From positions 159,208 to 223,207 of the forward strand of contig JAGKWQ010000010.1 in assembly GCA_021151825.1 (NCBI GenBank): a DNA stretch of 64,000 bases, in the 5' to 3' direction. How positions within the stretch are numbered: position 1 is the first letter of the stretch; each line of letters opens with the position of its first letter. The notes under the pieces are model-generated. The model made no database searches. It was not told where the DNA came from and saw nothing but the letters and a program-made list of their open reading frames with translations. Made by a program: the position numbers and the translations under genes. The DNA comes from Cellvibrionaceae bacterium (GTDB lineage: Bacteria; Pseudomonadota; Gammaproteobacteria; Pseudomonadales; Cellvibrionaceae). This document shows, one piece after another, positions 42,280 through 51,240 of this stretch.

Positions 42280-43901
42280 TGATGAGCCAGGAAAATTTTC
42301 AACCGATTGATTCAGCTGCAACGCATCACCACGATGAAGATCACGATCATAAACCGCGCGGGCTTTCGCGCTGGTTTTATACCACCAACCATAAAGATAT
42401 CGGTACTTTATATTTATTGTTTTCACTGCTGATGTTATTTACCGGTGGCAGCATGGCTATGGTCATTCGCGCGGAATTATTTCAACCGGGTTTGCAATTT
42501 GTCGATCCGCATTTTTTTAACCAGATGACAACGGTACACGGATTGGTGATGGTGTTCGGAGCGATTATGCCCGCGTTTGTTGGCCTTGCAAATTGGATGG
42601 TGCCATTGATGATTGGCGCACCGGACATGGCATTACCACGCATGAACAATTGGAGTTTCTGGTTATTACCCTGTGCCTTTACGATTTTATTATCCACGCT
42701 ATTTATGGAGGGGGGCGCACCGGCAGCGGGCTGGACTTTCTATGCGCCGTTATCAACGACTTACTCCAATGACAGCACTGCATTTTTTGTGTTTGCGGTG
42801 CATTTAATGGGGATTTCTTCAATCATGGGGGCGATGAATATTATCGTCACTATTTTCAATTTGCGCGCGCCGGGTATGACCTGGATGAAGTTACCGCTCT
42901 TTGTGTGGACCTGGATTATTACCGCATTTTTATTAATTGCAGTGATGCCGGTACTTGCCGGTGTGGTGACAATGGTACTTACCGATAAATATTTTGGTAC
43001 CAGTTTTTTTAATGCGGCCGGCGGCGGTGATCCAGTAATGTTTCAGCATATTTTCTGGTTCTTCGGACATCCGGAAGTTTACATTATGATTTTGCCGGCC
43101 TTTGGCATTATCTCCAGTATTGTTCCTGCCTTCGCACGCAAACCGTTGTTTGGTTATGAATCCATGGTGATTGCTACGGCGAGCATTGCTTTTTTATCAT
43201 TTATTGTGTGGGCGCATCATATGTTCACTACCGGCATGCCGGTCGCGGCAGAATTATTTTTTATGTACACCACCATGTTGATTGCAGTGCCCACCGGGGT
43301 AAAAGTATTTAATTGGGTCGCCACTATGTGGCGCGGTGCAATGACCTTTGAAACACCGATGATGTTTGCTATCGCATTTATTGTGTTATTTACGATTGGT
43401 GGTTTTTCCGGATTGATGCTGGCGATTACGCCAGCTGATTTTCAATATCAGGACACTTATTTTGTGGTAGCGCACTTTCATTATGTATTAGTAACTGGCG
43501 CGCTCTTTGGAATTATTGCCGGTGTGTATTTCTGGATTCCAAAATGGACCGGCGTTATGTATAGCGAGCGATTGGGGCAGTGCCACTTTTGGTGTTCCCT
43601 GGTGTCAGTAAATATGTTGTTCTTTCCCATGCATTTTGTCGGGCTTGCAGGAATGCCCCGGCGCATTCCGGATTATGCATTGCAATTTGCCGATATGAAT
43701 GCGTTTATCAGCATCGGCGGATTTTTATTTGGGTTATCGCAATTGTTATTTGTAGCGGTCGTGTTTCGTTGTATCCGGCGCAAAGGCAAAAAAGCCAGCG
43801 CGCAAGTGTGGGAAGGCGCAGAAGGTTTGGAATGGCAAATTCCTTCACCTGCACCTTATCACACGTTTCAAACACCACCTGATATTAAATCCGGACATTA
43901 A
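42279..43901 (+). CDS. coxA: Cytochrome c oxidase subunit I
   Basis: 540 residues with 12 transmembrane helices. The heme-copper catalytic core is complete: FFGHPEVYIMILPAFG (CuB His and the cross-linked Tyr), WAHHMFTTG (two CuB His), and DTYFVVAHFHYVL (heme a3 and heme a His). It starts with ATGATG overlapping the coxB stop, with GGAG upstream; either ATG is possible. A His-rich N-terminal tail (HHHDEDHDH) precedes the first helix. The subunit reduces oxygen to water and pumps protons. Confidence 0.97.
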   Translation: MMSQENFQPIDSAATHHHDEDHDHKPRGLSRWFYTTNHKDIGTLYLLFSLLMLFTGGSMAMVIRAELFQPGLQFVDPHFFNQMTTVHGLVMVFGAIMPAFVGLANWMVPLMIGAPDMALPRMNNWSFWLLPCAFTILLSTLFMEGGAPAAGWTFYAPLSTTYSNDSTAFFVFAVHLMGISSIMGAMNIIVTIFNLRAPGMTWMKLPLFVWTWIITAFLLIAVMPVLAGVVTMVLTDKYFGTSFFNAAGGGDPVMFQHIFWFFGHPEVYIMILPAFGIISSIVPAFARKPLFGYESMVIATASIAFLSFIVWAHHMFTTGMPVAAELFFMYTTMLIAVPTGVKVFNWVATMWRGAMTFETPMMFAIAFIVLFTIGGFSGLMLAITPADFQYQDTYFVVAHFHYVLVTGALFGIIAGVYFWIPKWTGVMYSERLGQCHFWCSLVSVNMLFFPMHFVGLAGMPRRIPDYALQFADMNAFISIGGFLFGLSQLLFVAVVFRCIRRKGKKASAQVWEGAEGLEWQIPSPAPYHTFQTPPDIKSGH

Positions 43902-43930
43902 TGATTCAGCCGTTACCGGCAGAGGCATAG

Positions 43931-44470
43931 ATGGACAATCAGAATATTTCGCACCAACCCTTGCTGCGTAAATTGCTGGTGGTATCTATTGCCATGTTTT
44001 TCTTCGGCTTTGCACTAATTCCCCTTTACGATGTGTTTTGTCGATTGACGGGATTAAATGGAAAAACAGCTAACACTGTTGCTGCACCGTCCACGAGTAT
44101 TGATACCAGCCGACGTATTAAAGTGGAATTTATTGCCAATCGTGATGATTCCATCCCCTGGGATTTTGCACCGGAAGTTAATTCAATCGAACTCAATCCT
44201 GGCGCCGTTAAGATTGTTAATTTTCATGTAAAAAATTTATCGACCCAAGCCATGATTGGCCGTGCTGTACCATCTGTGTCGCCGGGTGCTGCTGCGCGTT
44301 ATTTTAAAAAAATTGAATGTTTTTGTTTTACCGAGCAACCGCTGGATGCCCATGGTGAAAAAGCCATGCCGGTGCAATTTTATATAGATCCACAATTGCC
44401 TGCTGAATATTCCACTATCACTTTATCGTATCGTTTGTACAAAAGTCAGGGCCAAACGGTGAAGCGTTAG
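43931..44470 (+). CDS. ctaG: Cytochrome c oxidase assembly protein CtaG/Cox11 (CuB insertion)
   Basis: 179 residues: one N-terminal transmembrane helix with ALIPLYDVFCRLTGLNGKT, then a periplasmic immunoglobulin-like domain ending with ARYFKKIECFCFTEQPLD, which holds the CxC copper-binding motif, and FYIDPQLP, a family mark. It delivers copper to the CuB site of subunit I. It is 29 bp after coxA with AGAGG upstream, in the standard position between coxA and coxC. Confidence 0.95.
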   Translation: MDNQNISHQPLLRKLLVVSIAMFFFGFALIPLYDVFCRLTGLNGKTANTVAAPSTSIDTSRRIKVEFIANRDDSIPWDFAPEVNSIELNPGAVKIVNFHVKNLSTQAMIGRAVPSVSPGAAARYFKKIECFCFTEQPLDAHGEKAMPVQFYIDPQLPAEYSTITLSYRLYKSQGQTVKR

Positions 44471-44542
44471 CACTGTTTCGTAAAGCACAGTCTGTAACGC
44501 ACAGCCTGTAAAATATAGTCCGTGCGAATGGAGGTATAAACC

Positions 44543-45409
44543 ATGAGTGCCGGTTATCAACATTATTATGTTCCCCACCAAAGTCATTGGCCAATTGTCG
44601 GCGCGGTCGCATTATTTTTAATGGGTTATGGTGCCGCCCATTGGGTTAACGATGATTTAATCGGTCCGATATTATTAGCAGTGGGTTTCGGTTTATTGCT
44701 GTTAATGTTATTTGGCTGGTTTGGCAATGTTATTGATGAATCCATGAATGGGCTCTATAGCGAACAAATGGATCATTCATTTCGCCAGGGAATGAGCTGG
44801 TTTATTTTTTCCGAGATTATGTTTTTTGGCGCATTCTTTGGCGCACTTTTTTATGCGCGCATGATTTCCGTTCCATGGCTGGATGGTGCAGGGGATAACG
44901 CCATGACAGCGGAAGTGCTCTGGCCCAATTTCGAAGCAATCTGGCCGTTAATAAAAACACCTTCAGGTGTGGAAACACAGGCAATGCCCTGGGCAGGTAT
45001 TCCACTCGTTAATACCATTATCCTATTGGTTTCATCCATCACCTTACAATTTGCCCATATGGGAATTGAACAGCAAAAGCCGGCCCAGTTAGGTTTCTTT
45101 TTAATGTTGACGATTATTCTCGGCATATGCTTTTTAGCATTGCAAGGTTATGAATATGTTCACGCATACGAAGAATTGGGGTTGCGTTTGGACTCGGGTG
45201 TTTACGGTAATACATTCTTTTTATTGACGGGCTTTCACGGGCTACATGTCACCTTGGGCGCAATTTTTCTAACGGTGATTTTTTTGCGCATCGCCATCAA
45301 AGGGCATTTCACTGCGGAGAAACATTTTGGTTTTCAAGCTGCTGCCTGGTATTGGCATTTTGTGGATGTGGTTTGGCTTAATCTATTCGTATTTGTGTAT
45401 GTGCTTTAA
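44543..45409 (+). CDS. coxC: Cytochrome c oxidase subunit III
   Basis: 288 residues with seven transmembrane helices. Conserved blocks include HQSHWPIVGA at the start, RQGMSWFIFSEIMFFGAFFGALFYAR, FFLLTGFHGLHVTLGAIFL and AAAWYWHFVDVVWLNLFVFVYVL at the end. Subunit III stabilises the oxidase core and supports its proton uptake. GGAGG lies upstream of the ATG at normal spacing. A minus-strand gene for a DUF2909 protein follows directly. Confidence 0.96.
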   Translation: MSAGYQHYYVPHQSHWPIVGAVALFLMGYGAAHWVNDDLIGPILLAVGFGLLLLMLFGWFGNVIDESMNGLYSEQMDHSFRQGMSWFIFSEIMFFGAFFGALFYARMISVPWLDGAGDNAMTAEVLWPNFEAIWPLIKTPSGVETQAMPWAGIPLVNTIILLVSSITLQFAHMGIEQQKPAQLGFFLMLTIILGICFLALQGYEYVHAYEELGLRLDSGVYGNTFFLLTGFHGLHVTLGAIFLTVIFLRIAIKGHFTAEKHFGFQAAAWYWHFVDVVWLNLFVFVYVL

Positions 45410-45424
45410 CAATATTTGCAAATA

Positions 45425-45634
45425 TTAATAGGGGCGAGGGTGCGGAGTAATTACTCCGGTTGCCAGCAAGATGAGAATTACCAGAACAACCAACGCCGAA
45501 AATAGTAAGCGGCGCCCCAGAAATTGCGACATTTTTGGTGCTGTACTGTCATTCTTCATCATGACATAGAGTGCCTGGAACAAACTGATAACCACCAGTA
45601 ATAGCAATGCGATCAGGATAATTTTAATTAACAT
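45425..45634 (-). CDS. DUF2909 (twin transmembrane) protein
   Basis: 69 residues with two transmembrane helices (about 2-26 and 45-63) joined by a short basic loop (MKNDSTAPKMSQFLGRR), the pattern of the DUF2909 'twin transmembrane protein' family found inside cytochrome oxidase loci of gammaproteobacteria. It is on the minus strand within an otherwise plus-strand cluster, its GAGGAG ribosome site lies 5 bp before the ATG, and its start codon is only 23 bp from the divergent SURF1 start. A role in oxidase assembly or stability is inferred from position only. Confidence 0.85.
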   Translation of the reverse strand: MLIKIILIALLLLVVISLFQALYVMMKNDSTAPKMSQFLGRRLLFSALVVLVILILLATGVITPHPRPY

Positions 45635-45657
45635 AATAACTCCTCAGGAGTGAGCTT

Positions 45658-46458
45658 ATGACCATTATAGCGTTTAATCGTCATTGGGTTGTCCGCTGGC
45701 ACTGGCTGTTAGTAAATCTTATCGCGGTTGCCATTTTATTATCGCTTTCTTTTTGGCAATGGCAACGCGCCGCACAAAAGCAACAGAGTTTACAAATGCT
45801 GGCCCAATGGCAAATGCAAAAGGCATTCTCGTTGACCGAATTAATTACAGATCAATCTACTGCGTTATTATCAAGCGAAAATTTAATGGCCCGCGATGGT
45901 GCAACAGTCAGTTTTCCTGCGCGCTGGCTTGCCCCCTATGTATGGTTGCTGGATAACCAAATCCTGAAAGGCCGCCCCGGATACGACGTAATAATTCCAG
46001 TGCAGGCAAATAATCCGGAAAATACCGCAACAAATTCCAGTGCAGCAAGTTCGATAGTGCTTGTCAATCTGGGGTGGGTTGCTGCCCCCGTACAGCGGAC
46101 GGAATTGCCAGCAATAAAAATGCCTGCTGAATTAATCGTACAAGGAGTTTATCGAGCGCAAGCGGGTAATTTTTTATTGGGGAAAAATCTGGAAGACCTT
46201 GGGCAATGGCCCATGCGTATGCAACAGCCGGATAATAAATTACTCATCACCTACCTACCTGATTCATTAATTGCCGGAATGATTTACCAGCAACGTGAAT
46301 CTCCTTTTGCAATTCATTATCACCCGGTTGTGTTGCCGCCTGAACGCCATAAAGCTTATGCATTGCAATGGTTTTTATTGGCAATGGCTGCATTGTTAGT
46401 GGGATTGGCCTGTGCAAAGGGTGAAGATGAACCCCGTTTTGCGGAGAAACCATTATGA
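45658..46458 (+). CDS. SURF1-family cytochrome oxidase assembly protein
   Basis: 266 residues with a transmembrane helix at each end (about 14-36 and 235-255), and a periplasmic domain between them containing the family phrase WLLDNQILKGRPGYDVIIPVQ, then LVNLGWVAAPVQRTELP, and near the end PFAIHYHPVVLPPERHKAYALQWF. SURF1 assists heme a insertion into subunit I. AGGAG lies seven bases upstream of the ATG. Its stop overlaps the next start by 4 bp. Confidence 0.9.
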   Translation: MTIIAFNRHWVVRWHWLLVNLIAVAILLSLSFWQWQRAAQKQQSLQMLAQWQMQKAFSLTELITDQSTALLSSENLMARDGATVSFPARWLAPYVWLLDNQILKGRPGYDVIIPVQANNPENTATNSSAASSIVLVNLGWVAAPVQRTELPAIKMPAELIVQGVYRAQAGNFLLGKNLEDLGQWPMRMQQPDNKLLITYLPDSLIAGMIYQQRESPFAIHYHPVVLPPERHKAYALQWFLLAMAALLVGLACAKGEDEPRFAEKPL

Positions 46459-47024
46459 GTGGCCGGCGATTTTTTCTATTATTTTTTCTGTGCGCAGTGG
46501 TGCCATTTGCCGCGGCCAAACTCAGTTTGTCATACGGCTGGTTTGACTCCGGTGCGACTAACAAAGGGCAATGGCTGGAACAAGAAGTGCAATTAATACC
46601 TGCATTAGCATTGGGGGACATGCATTGGACTATTGCTTATGTAACAGCAAATCAATGCGAAAAAAACTGCCTTGAAACAATAGGTTTGTTGCAACAGCTT
46701 TATACTGGCTTAGGGCGTAAACAACTGGGTGCACAAGCATTGTTCATTACTACGAATGCATCCAATCCCGGGCTTATTCGGCAACAGTTCCCCGCCATTA
46801 AAACGACACTTATTACTCATTCCAATACTGATAATAAAATGTCGGAAAAAAATACTATTTCAGTTGAACAGTTGCAGTTACTCGAACACCATTTTGTCAT
46901 TATTAATCAGCATGGATTAGTGTTGTTGCGTTATCCCATTTCTGCAAAAGCACCTGCGCAAGTGGCGGCGGATGTTCGCAGTGATTTATTGCGTCTGATT
47001 AATTATGACCGGAGTCGGTTATGA
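46455..47024 (+). CDS. SCO-like thioredoxin-fold membrane protein of the cox locus
   Basis: 189 residues: one N-terminal transmembrane helix, then a thioredoxin-like domain with WTIAYVTANQCEKNC. The Cys68-x3-Cys72 spacing is that of the copper-binding CPxxC site of SCO proteins, though the Pro is missing. A His pair (144/145) lies near where SCO places its copper His, but does not align exactly. I know the gene only as a conserved 'hypothetical' of Pseudomonas-type cox loci. It is coupled to SURF1 and ctaA by 4-bp overlaps at both ends. A copper or thiol role in oxidase assembly is inferred. Confidence 0.75.
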   Translation: MSGRRFFLLFFLCAVVPFAAAKLSLSYGWFDSGATNKGQWLEQEVQLIPALALGDMHWTIAYVTANQCEKNCLETIGLLQQLYTGLGRKQLGAQALFITTNASNPGLIRQQFPAIKTTLITHSNTDNKMSEKNTISVEQLQLLEHHFVIINQHGLVLLRYPISAKAPAQVAADVRSDLLRLINYDRSRL

Positions 47025-48103
47025 AGCCAGTAGTAATGCCTGTGTCAGGTGCCGACAATATTGCATTCCGGCGTTTGGTAAATGTTGCAATTGTTCTTGC
47101 GCTGATTGTAATCGGCTTGGGTGCTTATACTCGTTTAACCGACGCAGGTCTTGGTTGTCCGGATTGGCCGGGCTGCTACGGGAAATTAACTGCACCGCTA
47201 CATGATGCGCATGTGGCCGAAATCCAGCAAGAATATCCTCACGCGCTTATTGAGCCGCATAAGGCACATAATGAAATGTTGCACCGTTATGTTGCTGGCC
47301 TTTTGGGGTTGCTGGTGTTGGGGATATTTATCTCCAGCCTGTTGATAAGGCGTTGGCGAATGTTGTGCGGCATGATTGCAGTGTTGGTAGTGCTGCAAGC
47401 GCTGCTGGGGATGTGGACGGTGACAATGAATTTAATTCCATTGGTGGTGATGGCGCATTTGCTCGGTGGTTTTTTTTTATTGAGTTTATTGGTCTTGCTG
47501 CGCGTTGAAATTTACTGCCGTCATAATCCTCTGGTGTCAGAGCCGGCCATGCGAAAATTTTTACCTTTCGCTTATAGCGTAGCGTTTATTGTGCTTATGC
47601 AGATTGCTTTGGGTGGCTGGACATCGGCGAATTATGCTGCTCTGGTGTGTACCCAATTTCCTGTATGTGAATTTGGATGGCAAACACGTTTTTCGTTTGA
47701 ATCTATCTTTCATTTGCCGCTTGGGCACGATACTTACGAGTATGGTGTTTTACCTTATGAAGCGCGGATGAGTATTCATATTGCCCATCGAATCGGTGCA
47801 GCAATAACATTTTTTAGTGTACTTGGATTGTTAATTTTTTGCTGGCGTGCAACTAAGAGTATTGGTTTGCAGCGTTTGATGTTAACCCTGGGGGCAGTGC
47901 TAGTGTTGCAAGTAAGTTTGGGGATACTAAATGTATATTTACATTTACCCTTGCTCAATGCGGTTGCACACAATCTGGTAGCAGCTAACTTGTTAATGTT
48001 GATGGTGGTATTCATTCAACAATTACACTGGCGAATCCGTAATGTGGTTGTACAACAAAGTGTTCCAGTAGTTGCTGCCAATCTTAACAGTAACGCTCGT
48101 TAG
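47021..48103 (+). CDS. ctaA: Heme A synthase (COX15/CtaA)
   Basis: 360 residues with eight transmembrane helices. GAYTRLTDAGLGCPDWPGCYGKLTAP is the conserved first extracytoplasmic loop; EMLHRYVAGLLG and SIHIAHRIGAA carry the paired heme-ligand His residues; VCTQFPVCEFGW carries the second Cys pair. The enzyme oxidises the C8 methyl of heme O to a formyl group, giving heme A. It overlaps the SCO-like gene by 4 bp and lies 33 bp before ctaB. Confidence 0.94.
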   Translation: MKPVVMPVSGADNIAFRRLVNVAIVLALIVIGLGAYTRLTDAGLGCPDWPGCYGKLTAPLHDAHVAEIQQEYPHALIEPHKAHNEMLHRYVAGLLGLLVLGIFISSLLIRRWRMLCGMIAVLVVLQALLGMWTVTMNLIPLVVMAHLLGGFFLLSLLVLLRVEIYCRHNPLVSEPAMRKFLPFAYSVAFIVLMQIALGGWTSANYAALVCTQFPVCEFGWQTRFSFESIFHLPLGHDTYEYGVLPYEARMSIHIAHRIGAAITFFSVLGLLIFCWRATKSIGLQRLMLTLGAVLVLQVSLGILNVYLHLPLLNAVAHNLVAANLLMLMVVFIQQLHWRIRNVVVQQSVPVVAANLNSNAR

Positions 48104-48136
48104 CAATCGCTAGAATCTACGCCCCCGAGGTGTGTT

Positions 48137-49069
48137 ATGGCTACAGAAAAATTAATCTTTCCACATAGTTTACGCAAAGAAATTTTCACTCTTTGTCGCG
48201 ATTATTATCAACTTACCAAACCCAAAGTCGTCGCATTACTAGTGTTAACCGCATGGGTGGGCATGATGCTGGCAACGCCCGAGCCGCCAGCTTTTTCACA
48301 ATTATTTCTAGCCAGCCTGGGCATTGCTCTTGTGTCGGCTGCGGCGGCAGCATTTAATCAAATACTTGATCAGAAAATTGATGCGCAGATGGCGCGTACC
48401 CATATGCGTCCATTGCCGAAAGGTAAATTATCTACGGCGCAAGCCGTCTATTTTGCAGTGACATTAGCTATAAGCGGATTTGTGTTACTGAGCGTGTTAG
48501 TCAATTGGGTAACGGCGTGGCTAACCTTATTGGGATTATTTGGTTATGCGGTGATTTATACACTGCTATTAAAACGGGCAACACCGCAAAATATTGTCAT
48601 TGGTGGTATCGCGGGAGCCTTGCCACCAGTCCTGGGGTGGAGTGCGATGACAGGGCAAGTTAGCAGTGAGGCACTTTTATTAATGATGATTGTCTTTACC
48701 TGGACGCCACCGCATTTCTGGGCGCTGGCGATCCACCGCGTAAATGATTATGCCCGTGCTGGTATTCCGATGTTACCCGTGACCCACGGCATTCAATTTA
48801 CCAAAACATTGATTTTGCTTTATACCTTATTGCTAACGCTGGTGTGCCTCTTACCCTATCTGGTTGGTATGAGTGGTTTGATTTATTTACTGGGCGCCTT
48901 TTTCCTGAATGCAAAATTTATCGCCTATGCATGGCAATTGAAATTTCATGCTGATACTGAGTCAGCAATGAAAACATTTCGTTTTTCTATTATCCATTTA
49001 ATGGTGTTATTTCTGGTGTTGTTGGTGGATCATTATGTTTATTGGGATATTCAAATGCTGGTGCAATAA
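48137..49069 (+). CDS. ctaB: Protoheme IX farnesyltransferase (heme O synthase)
   Basis: 310 residues of the UbiA prenyltransferase fold with about nine helices. The first Asp-rich motif sits in NQILDQKIDAQMARTHMRPLPKG, and the second conserved region is HFWALAIHRVNDYARAGIPMLPVTHG. It adds a farnesyl chain to heme B. GAGG lies six bases before the ATG. Its 3' end is overlapped by 35 bp by the copper chaperone gene in another frame. Confidence 0.95.
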   Translation: MATEKLIFPHSLRKEIFTLCRDYYQLTKPKVVALLVLTAWVGMMLATPEPPAFSQLFLASLGIALVSAAAAAFNQILDQKIDAQMARTHMRPLPKGKLSTAQAVYFAVTLAISGFVLLSVLVNWVTAWLTLLGLFGYAVIYTLLLKRATPQNIVIGGIAGALPPVLGWSAMTGQVSSEALLLMMIVFTWTPPHFWALAIHRVNDYARAGIPMLPVTHGIQFTKTLILLYTLLLTLVCLLPYLVGMSGLIYLLGAFFLNAKFIAYAWQLKFHADTESAMKTFRFSIIHLMVLFLVLLVDHYVYWDIQMLVQ

Positions 49070-49511
49070 ATTTCCTGTCGGAATTTTTTTTGGCATTAGT
49101 TTATGCGGCTACAGTTTTTCTACGTTAGCCGATGTGCAATCAACCAATTTGCAGGTTAATGATGCCTGGGTGAAGTTAGCTCCACCCGGTGCCAACGCTA
49201 ATGCGGCTTATGCGAAGCTCTACAATCCTGCCGATGAGGCAGTGACGATAAAGTCCTTAAGTGCAAGCTGCTGTGAAAGTTTGATGTTACATCGCACTCG
49301 TTATGAAAATGATCGCGCAATTATGGAGCATGTGGATCAGCTCAGTGTGCCTGCCCACGGTAGTGTCGAATTAATTCCGGGTGGATTGCATATTATGTTA
49401 CTCAATGCTTCATCACCTTTGCAGGCAGGTGATAGAGTTGACGTGCAATTGTACTTTAGCGATGGGCGACAACAACGTATTCAGTTACCGGTAAAAGCTG
49501 ATGGCAATTAA
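49035..49511 (+). CDS. PCu(A)C-family periplasmic copper chaperone
   Basis: 158 residues. The Met/His copper site follows the family pattern exactly, H-x10-M-x21-H-x-M: His86, Met97, His119 and Met121. A signal peptide precedes it (MFIGIFKCWC...TLADVQ). The ATG at 49035 lies inside ctaB, since no later in-frame start retains a signal peptide. The protein passes Cu(I) to the CuA site of subunit II, acting with SCO, whose gene follows with an 11-bp overlap. Confidence 0.88.
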   Translation: MFIGIFKCWCNKFPVGIFFGISLCGYSFSTLADVQSTNLQVNDAWVKLAPPGANANAAYAKLYNPADEAVTIKSLSASCCESLMLHRTRYENDRAIMEHVDQLSVPAHGSVELIPGGLHIMLLNASSPLQAGDRVDVQLYFSDGRQQRIQLPVKADGN

Positions 49512-50169
49512 TGTTTCGCGCGCAGGATTTATTTTTATTGCTGCATTGTTTTTAGTGCTTGGAGCAATTAGCGCGAAACAATTATTTGCGGCTTTAATAG
49601 AAAAACCATTGGTTTTATCAACTGTACAATTATTGCCTGAGCCTAAAGCGGTGCCTCAGGTTTTATTGCGCACGGCGGCGGGAGATGCTTTTGTCCGTGA
49701 AAAATTTCAGCAGCACTGGAATCTGATTTTTTTTGGGTTTACATCTTGTCCGGATTTCTGCCCGATGGAGTTGCAGAAATTGAGCAAGCTGTTGAAGATG
49801 GCCGATGAGTCCGGACGCGATCTCCAAGTGATTTTTGTGAGTGTTGATCCGGAGCGGGACTCGGCAGCGCGTTTGGCTGATTATGTGGCATTTTTTCATC
49901 CGCACATTATTGGTTTGCGTGGTGACAATCCGGCCATCGCTAACGTCGCACGTTTTTTTGGCGCGAACTATGAACGTTCTGCCATTATTAATAGTCGCTT
50001 ATTAAACGTTCCCGCCGGTGCGGCTATGCCTTCGGTGGTGGGTGACCAATACCAGGTAAATCATTCCACCCGGATTTTTATCGTGGACCCACAGGGACAA
50101 TATGTGGGATCGACTAGTAATATTGAATCGGCCGAATTGCTGTGGTCTGATTTGGAGAAATTGTTTTAG
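49501..50169 (+). CDS. SCO1/SenC copper metallochaperone
   Basis: 222 residues: an N-terminal transmembrane anchor (about 9-30) and a thioredoxin-like domain. FGFTSCPDFCPMELQKL holds the copper-binding Cys83 and Cys87, FVSVDPERD is the next conserved strand, and His188 in VNHSTRIFIVDPQG completes the site. SCO proteins load and reduce the CuA centre of subunit II. It is the last gene of the oxidase cluster and overlaps the PCu(A)C gene by 11 bp. Confidence 0.92.
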   Translation: MAINVSRAGFIFIAALFLVLGAISAKQLFAALIEKPLVLSTVQLLPEPKAVPQVLLRTAAGDAFVREKFQQHWNLIFFGFTSCPDFCPMELQKLSKLLKMADESGRDLQVIFVSVDPERDSAARLADYVAFFHPHIIGLRGDNPAIANVARFFGANYERSAIINSRLLNVPAGAAMPSVVGDQYQVNHSTRIFIVDPQGQYVGSTSNIESAELLWSDLEKLF

Positions 50170-50379
50170 CGTTGGCAGTTATCGACACAGCGATTTTTGA
50201 ACTGTATTTGTTCTAATGCATTACATGAAGTCAGCGACGCCACGCTTTATACTGATACATGAAGATGTTGATGGTGCTTTTTAGAATAACGCTTGATGTT
50301 TTTCTGTGAAGCTTCAATGTTCGTTGCAGCCTGTGCAGATAAACGCAGTTTTCATAAACGGTGTAGCTGGAGGCAGGAT

Positions 50380-50979
50380 ATGATTTCCCATGTTGCTGGT
50401 TTGTTTACCCACCCTCACAGAGAGTGGGAAGAAATTCGCGATACCCATGAAAGTGTTTCCCATCTTTATTTTGCGCACGTACTTTTTCTTGCCCTGATTC
50501 CTCCCGTCTCCATGTTTATCGGCACCACCAAAGTGGGGTGGACGATTGGTAAAGGCGCCCCGGTAATGCTTACCGAATCCAGCGCGGCGGTGATGAGCGT
50601 GCTCATGTATCTGGCCATGCTTGCCGGTGTGGCGGTGATCGGGGCATTTATTAACTGGATGTCTCGCACTTATGATTCCTCACCAGGGCTCGCGCGCTGT
50701 ATTGTATTTGCGGCCTACACGGCGACGCCTTTATTTGTTGCTGGTCTCTGCGCGTTGTATCCCAATGTGATTCTCACAATGTTAGTGGGGATTGCGGCTG
50801 TCTTTTATACCGTGTATTTGTTGTATATGGGCATCCCTATTTTCATGAAAATCCCTGAAGACGAAGGTTTTATTTATTCCAGCTCGATTCTGACTATTGG
50901 TTTGGTGATGCTGGTGTCGATAATGGCAATTACTGTGTTGATCTGGAGCTTTGGTTTTGGCCCCGCCTATACAACTTGA
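50380..50979 (+). CDS. YIP1-family inner-membrane protein
   Basis: 199 residues from the ATG at 50380 (GGAGG upstream); the longer frame from 50293 adds an unlikely Cys-rich tail. Opening residues HVAGLFTHPHREWEEIRD are the YIP1 hallmark, followed by five transmembrane helices. The bacterial family has no settled role. It is a single gene between the oxidase cluster and an orphan membrane protein, with a terminator about 115 bp after its stop. The 200 bp before it show no gene. Confidence 0.8.
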   Translation: MISHVAGLFTHPHREWEEIRDTHESVSHLYFAHVLFLALIPPVSMFIGTTKVGWTIGKGAPVMLTESSAAVMSVLMYLAMLAGVAVIGAFINWMSRTYDSSPGLARCIVFAAYTATPLFVAGLCALYPNVILTMLVGIAAVFYTVYLLYMGIPIFMKIPEDEGFIYSSSILTIGLVMLVSIMAITVLIWSFGFGPAYTT

Positions 50980-51092
50980 TTGATGACTGGTATTTCGAAT
51001 TGTTCTATTTCCGATTTCACAGAATATGGTCTGTATAACAAAATAATAATAGACATCTGTTTTAAAATCGGCTGAAATCGCGCCCTTAGTAC

Positions 51093-51125
51093 TAAAGCCG
51101 CTGAATATCCTTGAGCGGCTTTTTG
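51093..51125 (+). terminator. Rho-independent terminator after the YIP1 gene
   Basis: AAAGCCGCT (51094-51102) pairs with AGCGGCTTT (51114-51122) and is followed by more T. It lies about 115 bp after the YIP1 stop and about 115 bp before the next gene. Confidence 0.85.
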
Positions 51126-51240
51126 CTGATTACTATTCAGTATTCAGTTCTTTCCCAATGCAGTTTTCTACGTGCAGCTGCCTTTTCTATTACGGATAAG
51201 GTTCTGTTGCGTTGTTTTATTGAGATTACTAAGGTGATGT

